This document shows, in pieces, positions 16,078 to 21,109 of a DNA stretch of 21,109 nt. Numbering within the stretch: the stretch's first letter is position 1; the number at the start of each line of letters is the position of its first letter. Position numbers and translations under genes: made by a program. Below the pieces are notes generated by a model that did not search any database, had not been told where the DNA came from, and worked only from the letters and a program-made list of their open reading frames with translations. Origin of the DNA: a virus; the IMG/VR virus record IMGVR_UViG_3300022539_000388, positions 1 to 21,109 of that record; one strand, written 5' to 3'.

Positions 16078-16257
16078 GTGCCAAAGATGGTCAAGCTCCA
16101 CAATAACACCTACGACAACCTCAAACTGCTCAAGAAGCCCAAAGAGTCTTTCAGTGAAGTTACCGACCGGCTTATCGCTCTCTACCATACTATGCAGAAA
16201 ATCCAAGCTGAAGAAGACAGCGAAGGGGGCGAAGCCCCCTCAGAAAATAAAGACTGA
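16078..16257 (+). CDS. Small VapB/RHH-like DNA-binding regulator
   Basis: The chosen start is GTG 16078, giving 59 residues, with AGGGGGT about six bases upstream and downstream of the predicted transcription start; GTG 16072 and ATG 16087 are alternatives. The N-terminal core (MVKLHNNTYDNLKLLKKP then KESFSEVTDRLIALYH) has the strand-helix-helix pattern of VapB/DUF217-type antitoxin-like ribbon-helix-helix proteins, where 'T-Y--L--LK-p-ESFS-V--RLI' is the hallmark. The tail is acidic. No toxin gene (such as a PIN-domain VapC) follows, so it is more likely the operon's own transcription regulator than half of a toxin-antitoxin pair. The GGTAAAC repeats in the promoter are its obvious candidate target; that link is inference. 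Confidence 0.65.
   Translation: MPKMVKLHNNTYDNLKLLKKPKESFSEVTDRLIALYHTMQKIQAEEDSEGGEAPSENKD
16224..16240 (+). promoter_or_regulatory. G/C hairpin near the end of the regulator gene
   Basis: AGGGGGC (16224-16230) and GCCCCCT (16234-16240) form a perfect 7-bp stem with a GAA triloop inside the 3' end of the regulator coding sequence, 40 bases before the next start. No T-tract follows, so mRNA stabilisation or translational control is more likely than termination. Confidence 0.4.
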
Positions 16258-16279
16258 CCAATGACAAAGGGGGAGAAAG

Positions 16280-16786
16280 ATGCCACAACCTAAAGCTAAG
16301 GCTGCGTCTAAAGCTAAGGTAGGACCTGAAACTAAAACCAGAAAGCCAAAGGATTTCACAGAGAGCGCCGAGAACCTCTGCAATCCGCCCGATGTTTTCA
16401 AACTGCTTAACAAGCTGCATAAGCATCAGGCTGTGCTCGCCACACTAGAGGACAGTATCCCTGCGGAACTCAGGGCGCAAATGGGCGATGCAAAGGAGCT
16501 AATAACCGACACGATTGACGAAATCAAATCAGCAGTCAAGAAGTCCGGCTCATTCCAAGACATTGAAGCCGAGCATTACGCCGTCAGATACCGGAGCATC
16601 CGCAAAGAATACTTGGCAAAGCCTTTCGCCAAGCAATACGAGAAGCTCGCGCCGGCGGTTATCGTGGATGCCGTTAATGTTGAAGTGCTTGAGCAGCTAA
16701 TCAGGGGCGGTGTTATAGCTGAGGCAGACCTTAAAGCCAAAGGCATTATTTCGGAAAAGATAACCCACTCATTCTATATCAGGTAG
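16280..16786 (+). CDS. Conserved-looking early protein of unknown function
   Basis: The 168-residue product has a Lys/Ala-rich, probably disordered N-terminus (residues 1-28), a central helical region (about 40-95, with LLNKLHKHQAVLATLEDSIP and ELITDTIDEIKSAV), and an alpha/beta C-terminal half with HYAVRYR, LAPAVIVDAVNVEVLEQLI and a closing SEKITHSFYIR. The ATG at 16280 follows GGGGGAG and lies 22 bases after the regulator; the annealing-protein gene starts six bases after its stop. Proteins beside recT/bet genes are often recombination partners or nuclease modulators, but no motif here supports a definite role, and I do not recognise the family. Confidence 0.65.
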   Translation: MPQPKAKAASKAKVGPETKTRKPKDFTESAENLCNPPDVFKLLNKLHKHQAVLATLEDSIPAELRAQMGDAKELITDTIDEIKSAVKKSGSFQDIEAEHYAVRYRSIRKEYLAKPFAKQYEKLAPAVIVDAVNVEVLEQLIRGGVIAEADLKAKGIISEKITHSFYIR

Positions 16787-16791
16787 CCGGC

Positions 16792-17976
16792 ATGATAACC
16801 GAAGAGGACATGTCCCATGCGGACATGGAGAAGCGCGTTGAGACTCACTGGTGCGGTGAGTGTGGCGCTAGATTAAGTGTAGCTTGGGGGGGCGCTTTTG
16901 GCTTGGACAGTTGGATACTCCGGTGTTCAGCGAATATAGACCATAAAACTATAACCGACTATAAAAAGCCTACTGCTCAAGAAGAGCAGGTAGAGAAGGA
17001 AATCAGGAGGATAAGAGGCATGGATACCAAGGCTTTAATGAACATGGACCAGACCCAAATGCTCGCGCGGATAGCGCAGGCGAAATTCCCCAAGGACCTG
17101 ACAGCACCGGAGAGGCAACTCATGGCTGAAATCTCAATAAGCTATGGTCTTGACCCTCTCATGAATGAGCTTATGATATATCAGGGCAACCCCTATCCAA
17201 CAATCAATGCTCGTTATCGTAAAGCTCAGGAGACCGAGAAGTTTGACGGCATTGATACGAGACCGGCGACAAAGGAAGAGCGCGCTGTGCGCAATGCCAA
17301 AGAGGGCGACTATCTCTATAGGTGTGAAGTGTGGGTAAAGGGCGCTTCTCATCCCTTTGTCGGTTGGGGTAGAGTTCGGGGGGAAGAGACAAAGAGTAGT
17401 GAGAAGAGGGCGCACCTTCCCATAGTCAAAGACCCCGACCGGCAGGCTGAGAAGAGGGCTGAGGCTATGGGGCTACGCAAGGGTTTCAGTATGCCAGTCC
17501 CCTTCAAGAGTTGGGAAGAGTTTGAGGAAGAGAAAGCCGAGCAAGTGATTAAAGATGAGGTCATAGATGTTGACCCCTTGACCGGCGAGGTAATTGAGCC
17601 TAAAGGCGAGAAGCCGAAGGCTGAAAAGAAAGCCCCGCCTAAGAAGGCAGCGCCCCCAAAGGCTGAAGTCAAGCAGCCCGAGCCGAAAGCGCCGGCAGAG
17701 GTAAAAGAGCCGGAGGCGAAGGCAGAGGAGAGTCAGGAAGCACCTTCGCTTGGGGAAAAAGAGGCAGAGGCGGAAGCGAAGGAAGAGCCACCGCCGGACG
17801 ACTCTGAGCCACCGAAGACTGCTGCGGACCTTTTTGAGCGACTGGCGCAGGCGAAGGGCTGGAAGGGCACTCAATACTGTCAGACTTGGATTACTACCAC
17901 TTTCCCCGAGATAACTCCTGAGAGGATAGAGAATGACCCCGCCGGCGTGTGGGAACAGATACAACCATTGCTCTGA
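16792..17976 (+). CDS. RecT/Bet-like single-strand annealing protein with zinc finger
   Basis: The product is 394 residues. Residues about 75-240 match the layout of RecT/Redbeta-superfamily annealing proteins: LTAPERQLMAEISISYGLDP, then a YQGNPYPTINARYRKA strand-loop, a FDGIDTRP word, a WGRVRGEE strand and a DRQAEKRAEAMGLRKGF helix. These proteins coat and anneal complementary single strands in recombination-dependent replication. Unusual for the family, an N-terminal zinc-finger-like segment is present (C21 and C24 in CGEC, C45, H51). Residues about 265-345 are a Lys/Glu/Pro/Ala linker, and the last ~50 (AADLFERLAQAKGW onward) form a small helical domain. The start at 16792 has only a weak AGG upstream; ATG 16810 or 16825 could be used instead, and both keep the finger. 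No exonuclease partner is seen before the terminal nuclease. Confidence 0.7.
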   Translation: MITEEDMSHADMEKRVETHWCGECGARLSVAWGGAFGLDSWILRCSANIDHKTITDYKKPTAQEEQVEKEIRRIRGMDTKALMNMDQTQMLARIAQAKFPKDLTAPERQLMAEISISYGLDPLMNELMIYQGNPYPTINARYRKAQETEKFDGIDTRPATKEERAVRNAKEGDYLYRCEVWVKGASHPFVGWGRVRGEETKSSEKRAHLPIVKDPDRQAEKRAEAMGLRKGFSMPVPFKSWEEFEEEKAEQVIKDEVIDVDPLTGEVIEPKGEKPKAEKKAPPKKAAPPKAEVKQPEPKAPAEVKEPEAKAEESQEAPSLGEKEAEAEAKEEPPPDDSEPPKTAADLFERLAQAKGWKGTQYCQTWITTTFPEITPERIENDPAGVWEQIQPLL

Positions 17977-18067
17977 TGAGGGGCTTCAAGGCATAAAGTA
18001 TAAATGCTGGTGTCCCGAAGTGGAACTATCGGTTGCTCTGGATACTACGCCTGATAATGCAGGGTAG
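17933..18067 (+). CDS. Small cysteine-rich (zinc-ribbon-like) protein
   Basis: A 44-codon frame begins at ATG 17933 inside the end of the annealing-protein gene and runs to TAG at 18065-18067. The sequence upstream (GAGAGGATAGAG) contains a usable ribosome-binding site. The product has C6, H12, C13, C25 and C27 (the last two as KCWCPEV), a plausible four-ligand metal site, followed by a Val/Leu/Asp-rich end. It accounts for most of the gap between the annealing protein and the initiator. The gene is short, so chance is possible; spacing of the cysteines, the start signal and the overlap typical of this operon favour a real gene. Confidence 0.45.
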   Translation: MTPPACGNRYNHCSDEGLQGIKYKCWCPEVELSVALDTTPDNAG

Positions 18068-18126
18068 GAACGAAAGAGACGGCGAGAACTACCGAGCCAG
18101 CCTGAGCCGACCGAGAGGGGTATTAA

Positions 18127-18594
18127 GTGCCAATACGGAACTTTGATAGCGGTTTCTGGAATGACCCGTCTTTGGTTATCAAACTACCCAAGGACGGCAA
18201 GCTGCTATTCGCTTACCTCTTCACCTGTGCCCATTGCACTCCATCAGGTCTTTACTACATAGCTGAAGAGACCATACACAACGAGACCGGAATAGCAAAA
18301 GATGACCTCGCCCCACTTTTTGAGTTACTCAAGCCTAAAATTGAATGGTATCCAGACGACAATCTGGTATGGGTAAAGAACTTCGTTGGTCGCCAAACTT
18401 CCTCTCCACTATTCCTCAAGGCGGTAGGCAAAAGCCTGCGCCAAATCCACAATGAGACAGTGGTCCAAACCCTGCTTGAATATAACAAGAAGAAGTATCA
18501 CCTTGACCTTGAGCATTATTACGAGGAAGCCGACAAGAGTCAGGGTGAGAAGCCGGTAACAAAGAAGCGCGCAAAGGTAGCGAAAATAGAATAA
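18127..18594 (+). CDS. Replication initiator, phage replisome-organizer N-terminal type
   Basis: This 155-residue protein matches the winged-helix domain found at the N-terminus of phage replisome organizers and DnaD-like initiators: GFWNDPSLVIKLPKDGKLLFAY at the start, then SGLYYIAEETIHNETGI, a helix KDDLAPLFELLKPK, and the hallmark DDNLVWVKNFVGRQTSSPLF strand-helix. It should bind the phage origin and recruit the helicase loader encoded next. The C-terminal ~25 residues are Lys-rich (KKRAKVAK), useful for DNA contact. It is shorter than full organizers, lacking a separate DnaD-like C-terminal domain. The start is GTG 18127 with GAGAGGGG upstream. The stop overlaps the following start (TAATG), tying it to the loader. 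Confidence 0.8.
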   Translation: MPIRNFDSGFWNDPSLVIKLPKDGKLLFAYLFTCAHCTPSGLYYIAEETIHNETGIAKDDLAPLFELLKPKIEWYPDDNLVWVKNFVGRQTSSPLFLKAVGKSLRQIHNETVVQTLLEYNKKKYHLDLEHYYEEADKSQGEKPVTKKRAKVAKIE

Positions 18595-19397
18595 TGACTA
18601 ACTACACCATTGAGCGAAAGGTCTGCGCGAACCCCGACTGCGGTAAAGAGTATGATGCAAAGGTCGTTCAATGCTTGGGCGAAAACTTAGTCATGGGCGG
18701 TGGCTTCTGTCACGATTGCCGGAAAATACTTGAAGCCAATGAGCGAGAGGCAGAGAAGATTAAGCAGGAGTTGGCTAACAAGGGGCAGAGGCGGTTATGG
18801 CGTAAAAGGTGCGGGATACCGCCCAAGTTCCAAAAAAAGAACTTCGCGAACTTTGACCAGACGCTACAGGCGAAATACTACAGAATATGCCTGAAGTATG
18901 CCGATGAATACCCGATACTAACGCCGGCGGGTTACAAGTCTCTCATGCTCTTCTCAGAGGACTCATGGGGAGTCGGTAAGACTCATCTAGTCGGCGCTAT
19001 CGGGCACAAGATACTGGACCGGTGGGATGGTGAAGATGTTAGTTGTCCTGTGCTCTTCGTCAGCGAGCCGGACCTCTACACGCGGATACAGGCGACCTAT
19101 AAAGACAGGGGTTTCGGGGGCGAGACCGAGGCGGACATTATCAATCAACTTACTCGGGTAAGTCTCCTGATTATGGATGATGTCGGGAAGAGGAGCGTTG
19201 CGGACCCGAAGTTCGTCAGGCGTATAATGTTCTCAGTCATTGACGGCAGATATAAAACTCTGCTGCCGATGGTCCTGACCGCTAACCTCACTCCTGACCA
19301 ACTCTCTGATTACATGGGCGATGCGCCGATGGACCGGCGCGCTGAAATGTGCGGGGTCTTTTACAAGATTGAAGGCGACAGCTATCGGATTAGGTAA
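18594..19397 (+). CDS. DnaC/IstB-like helicase loader ATPase
   Basis: The 267-residue AAA+ protein loads replicative helicase at the initiator-opened origin. Visible motifs: Walker A at residues 123-130 (DSWGVGKT), Walker B LLIMDD at 191-196, a sensor-1 Asn at 231 in VLTAN, and a DRR box at 247-249 for the arginine finger. The first Walker A glycine is replaced by Asp123, but the Gly-x-Gly-Lys-Thr core is intact. The N-terminus carries a zinc-binding cluster (C11, C16, C39, C42, with C27 nearby) followed by a charged helix, an arrangement seen in some phage DnaC-like loaders. It is translationally coupled to the initiator and ends in a short tandem repeat before the DUF5131 gene. IstB of a transposon is excluded by context. 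Confidence 0.88.
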   Translation: MTNYTIERKVCANPDCGKEYDAKVVQCLGENLVMGGGFCHDCRKILEANEREAEKIKQELANKGQRRLWRKRCGIPPKFQKKNFANFDQTLQAKYYRICLKYADEYPILTPAGYKSLMLFSEDSWGVGKTHLVGAIGHKILDRWDGEDVSCPVLFVSEPDLYTRIQATYKDRGFGGETEADIINQLTRVSLLIMDDVGKRSVADPKFVRRIMFSVIDGRYKTLLPMVLTANLTPDQLSDYMGDAPMDRRAEMCGVFYKIEGDSYRIR

Positions 19398-19427
19398 AGC
19401 ATTAAGGTAAAGCATTAAGGTAAAGCA
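19393..19427 (+). repeat. 13-bp tandem repeat at a gene junction
   Basis: GGTAAAGCATTAA occurs at 19393-19405 and 19406-19418, followed by a partial copy GGTAAAGCA at 19419-19427 that abuts the next ATG. The first copy contains the TAA stop of the helicase loader (19395-19397). Each unit boundary reads TAAGG, the only Shine-Dalgarno-like sequence before the DUF5131 gene. Confidence 0.85.
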
Positions 19428-20339
19428 ATGAATAGAGCAACCAGCGCTACCGGTTGGGTCAGAAACCCTGTCGTGAAGTCTCCTAAGCTAGACCCGCGTC
19501 TGGCAAGTAGCTATGAGTTGGGCTGGACATATAACCCCATCACCGGCTGCCTGAACCACGACAACGGCTTGTGCAAAGGTGGGGGCTTCCCCTGCTATGC
19601 TTACAAGCTGGCTCATGGGCGGTTGAGGCAAAGGTATCTAGCGAATGATAACTGCCTTGATGCGGAGAGGGCAGGTATAGATACTGACCCCTTCTATCCC
19701 CGCTTGTGGGAAGATAGGCTGTCGTGGTTTATTCCAAGATACGCAGGCAGCCGACACTTGCGAAAGCCAAGAGGTATTTTTGTATGCGATATGGGGGAAC
19801 TCTTTGGCGACTGGATACCGAAAGAGTGGACTACTAAGGTGCTTAATATAGCAAAGCTGTGGGATGAGCACCGCTTCTACCTGCTCACCAAACAGCCCCA
19901 AAACCTGCCGAAGTGGTCGCCGTTCCCCGATAACTGCTGGGTGGGGGTTACGGCTACGGATACCAGAATGGCTTTAGAGGCTTGCCTGAAGCTCGGCGAT
20001 ATTGAAGCCTCTGTCCGCTACCTCTCCATTGAACCTATGCTCCATGAGATAAATCTACCACCTGAGCACCTAACAGCCTGCAAGATAGGGCAGGTAATCA
20101 TCGGCGCACAGACCAAGCCCTATAAACCGCCCGAGATAGAGTGGGTGAAAGAGATTGTTGAGGCTGCTGATAGGGCGAGAATACCGGTGTTCCTGAAGGA
20201 TAACCTGATGCCTCTCTTTCAATCGTCTGTGAAGCTAGTTAAAACCCCCTCTAATTTAGTGAAAGCTCCTTATGGGAGATACGAGGGCATCGTAGGAGAG
20301 CCGTTGGAATTTAAGCTAAGACAGGAGATACCGAGCTAA
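19428..20339 (+). CDS. Phage Gp37/Gp68 family protein (DUF5131)
   Basis: The 303-residue product matches this phage-encoded family: an N-terminal YNPITGC motif, then cysteines C41, C49 and C56 with C56 in PCYAYKLA, an IFVCDMGELFGDWIP block, a RFYLLTKQPQNLPKW strand-helix, a WVGVTATD block, a YLSIEPMLHEI segment and a late VIIGAQT and IPVFLKDNL. The three-cysteine motif is reminiscent of metal or iron-sulfur cluster binding, but the spacing here (C-x7-C-x6-C) is longer than the usual family spacing, and no biochemical role is established to my knowledge. It is placed among replication genes. Translation probably relies on coupling or on the repeated TAAGG, since no strong ribosome-binding site precedes the ATG. 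Confidence 0.85.
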   Translation: MNRATSATGWVRNPVVKSPKLDPRLASSYELGWTYNPITGCLNHDNGLCKGGGFPCYAYKLAHGRLRQRYLANDNCLDAERAGIDTDPFYPRLWEDRLSWFIPRYAGSRHLRKPRGIFVCDMGELFGDWIPKEWTTKVLNIAKLWDEHRFYLLTKQPQNLPKWSPFPDNCWVGVTATDTRMALEACLKLGDIEASVRYLSIEPMLHEINLPPEHLTACKIGQVIIGAQTKPYKPPEIEWVKEIVEAADRARIPVFLKDNLMPLFQSSVKLVKTPSNLVKAPYGRYEGIVGEPLEFKLRQEIPS

Positions 20340-20614
20340 TGCCAGTAGTCATGGAGATTACCGCCCCGCATGGAAGCTGCCGGATAGAAGAGTTCCCGAG
20401 CATAGAGGAGTTCTACGAGTCTGAGCTTGGCAAGGGCATGAACCGCCGAATGTCTGAGGAGGGGTGGAACAAACTAAGCGTGGCTGAAAGGTATCGGTAT
20501 TATTTCGGCGCTGCGAAGCGGATAGACAGCCAACACCGGCAGGGCATCCGAGCCTTTATGAGACAGCACAAAAAGAGGGGGAAGAATGGGCAGAAACATC
20601 ACCGAACAGGATAA
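20339..20614 (+). CDS. Small early protein of unknown function
   Basis: The 91-residue product starts at ATG 20339, overlapping the stop of the DUF5131 gene (TAATG), so it is translated by coupling. It begins with a short strand (VVMEITAPHGSCRIEEF), continues with an acidic helix (SIEEFYESELGKGM), a helix with aromatic residues (AERYRYYFGAAKRI), and ends in a strongly basic stretch (RQHKKRGKNGQKHHRTG) that could contact nucleic acid. The last 29 bases overlap the next gene in another frame. I do not recognise the family. Confidence 0.6.
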   Translation: MPVVMEITAPHGSCRIEEFPSIEEFYESELGKGMNRRMSEEGWNKLSVAERYRYYFGAAKRIDSQHRQGIRAFMRQHKKRGKNGQKHHRTG

Positions 20615-20936
20615 GCTGATTAACGCTGTGCCTATATTTGACTTCGTGGACTGTGGAGAAAAGCGCTATGAGGTTCACACTGTTGGCATGGGTGGGTTTG
20701 CTCAGTTCATAAACCCCAGCCTTGCACTCCGGAATGAAATGTTTGGCATCAGTGGCGTAGCCGAGACGATGATTTGGCTGGTCAATGAAAAAAATATACG
20801 CGTGGACATGATGAACATACTCCATTGCCTGCGCTACAACGACTACGACAGGGCTGTTTTGTCTCACCACCGGTGCATAGATAGGCGGAAGGCGGGAGAC
20901 GACAGCTTCTTCATCGGAGACGGAGAGCCAAAATGA
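20586..20936 (+). CDS. Early protein of unknown function
   Basis: This 116-residue protein starts at ATG 20586 with a GAGGGGG site upstream, inside the tail of the preceding gene. The N-terminal part has alternating hydrophobic residues (INAVPIFDFVDCGEKRYEVHTVG), the middle is helical (GISGVAETMIWLVNEKNIRVDMMNIL), and the C-terminus has HHRCIDRRKAGDDSFFIGDGE, with several cysteines and histidines that do not form a recognisable cluster. Its stop overlaps the next start (ATGA). No family is recognised; position suggests a DNA-metabolism accessory protein. Confidence 0.55.
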   Translation: MGRNITEQDKLINAVPIFDFVDCGEKRYEVHTVGMGGFAQFINPSLALRNEMFGISGVAETMIWLVNEKNIRVDMMNILHCLRYNDYDRAVLSHHRCIDRRKAGDDSFFIGDGEPK

Positions 20937-21109
20937 CCGAAGAAGAGTTTGCCAGTGGGGTAGAGGACCTGCTTGAAATTTACCACTGGCTCTGGTGTCA
21001 TTTCCGACCGGCGCGGACCATAAGGGGCTGGCGGACCGCCGTATCAGGGCATAAGGGCTTGCTGGACTATATCGCTGCGAGACCACCGCGCCTGCTGTTT
21101 TTTGAACTA
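20933..21109 (+). CDS. VRR-NUC/Hjc-like nuclease (3' partial)
   Basis: The frame begins at ATG 20933, overlapping the previous stop, and runs open for 59 codons to the end of the window. After an acidic first helix, the sequence HFRPARTIRGWRT, then SGHKGLLDYIAARPPRLLFF ending in Glu-Leu, follows the conserved start of VRR-NUC and archaeal-Hjc-like nucleases. In those enzymes an Asp in a 'G-x-x-D' turn and a Glu in the next strand (usually Glu-x-Lys) form the metal site; the Asp and Glu are visible, the Lys would be just past the window. Such nucleases resolve Holliday junctions or cut flaps, fitting the recombination cassette here. This ORF would be missed by a 60-residue cutoff. Confidence 0.75.
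   Translation, partial: MTEEEFASGVEDLLEIYHWLWCHFRPARTIRGWRTAVSGHKGLLDYIAARPPRLLFFEL

Noticed and set aside
17977-18126. tRNA or other structured RNA before the initiator gene
   Set aside because: No cloverleaf, acceptor stem or CCA end could be drawn; most of the stretch is better explained by the small cysteine-rich frame.
19393-19427. CRISPR array or phage att site
   Set aside because: The repeats are contiguous 13-bp units with no spacers, and no integrase gene is in the window.

Overview
The window is a contiguous piece of a tailed bacteriophage (Caudoviricetes) genome or prophage. All genes lie on the + strand. The identification rests on a P22-type major coat protein (7327-8472) preceded by an acidic coiled-coil scaffold protein, followed by a tail and baseplate block and then by an early module of recombination and replication genes. 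Strong AGGAGG or GGGGTGA-type ribosome-binding sites and a clean TTGACA-17-TAAACT promoter point to a bacterial host. GC content looks close to 50%. AGG/AGA arginine and ATA isoleucine codons are frequent, which would suit an anaerobic environmental bacterium such as a Chloroflexota/Dehalococcoidia member, but the host cannot be fixed from the sequence. The starts at 7327, 8578, 10510, 14742, 16078 and 18127 are GTG or TTG rather than ATG.

Late (virion) region, 1 to about 15.8 kb. The window opens inside a giant gene (more than 2160 codons) for a multidomain virion-associated 'polyvalent' protein, followed by scaffold, coat, and a decoration-like protein ending in a G/C-rich hairpin at 9204-9236. 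Next come a small zinc-ribbon protein, a small Cys/His-containing protein, a probable head-tail adaptor, and a run of beta-rich tail or appendage proteins. These include one with seven ~20-residue beta repeats and a 3 x 10-residue TTHN repeat, a baseplate-hub-like protein with a duplicated C-terminal domain, and a tail-tip protein. A two-helix membrane protein (possible holin) closes the block before a strong terminator at 15880-15921. No tape-measure, sheath or tube protein is evident here, so a short tail is possible. Terminase and portal would lie outside the window, presumably upstream.

Early region, about 15.9 to 21.1 kb. A regulatory gap with a 12-bp palindrome and a consensus promoter leads into a small VapB/RHH-like regulator. 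Next are an unknown protein, a RecT/Bet-like single-strand annealing protein with an N-terminal zinc finger, and a 44-codon cysteine-rich gene overlapping its end. A replisome-organizer-type initiator, a DnaC/IstB-type helicase loader, a Gp37/Gp68 (DUF5131) protein and two unknown genes follow. The window ends in a partial VRR-NUC/Hjc-like nuclease. Together these form a recombination-dependent replication cassette: annealing protein, initiator, loader and junction nuclease.

The most unusual signal is compositional. By eye, the whole window lacks GATC, GTAC, GGCC and ACGT, and also CCWGG. This would be a very strong multi-enzyme restriction-avoidance signature. No tRNA, rRNA, CRISPR array, insertion sequence, integrase or minus-strand gene was found, and there is no gene-free stretch longer than about 260 bases.
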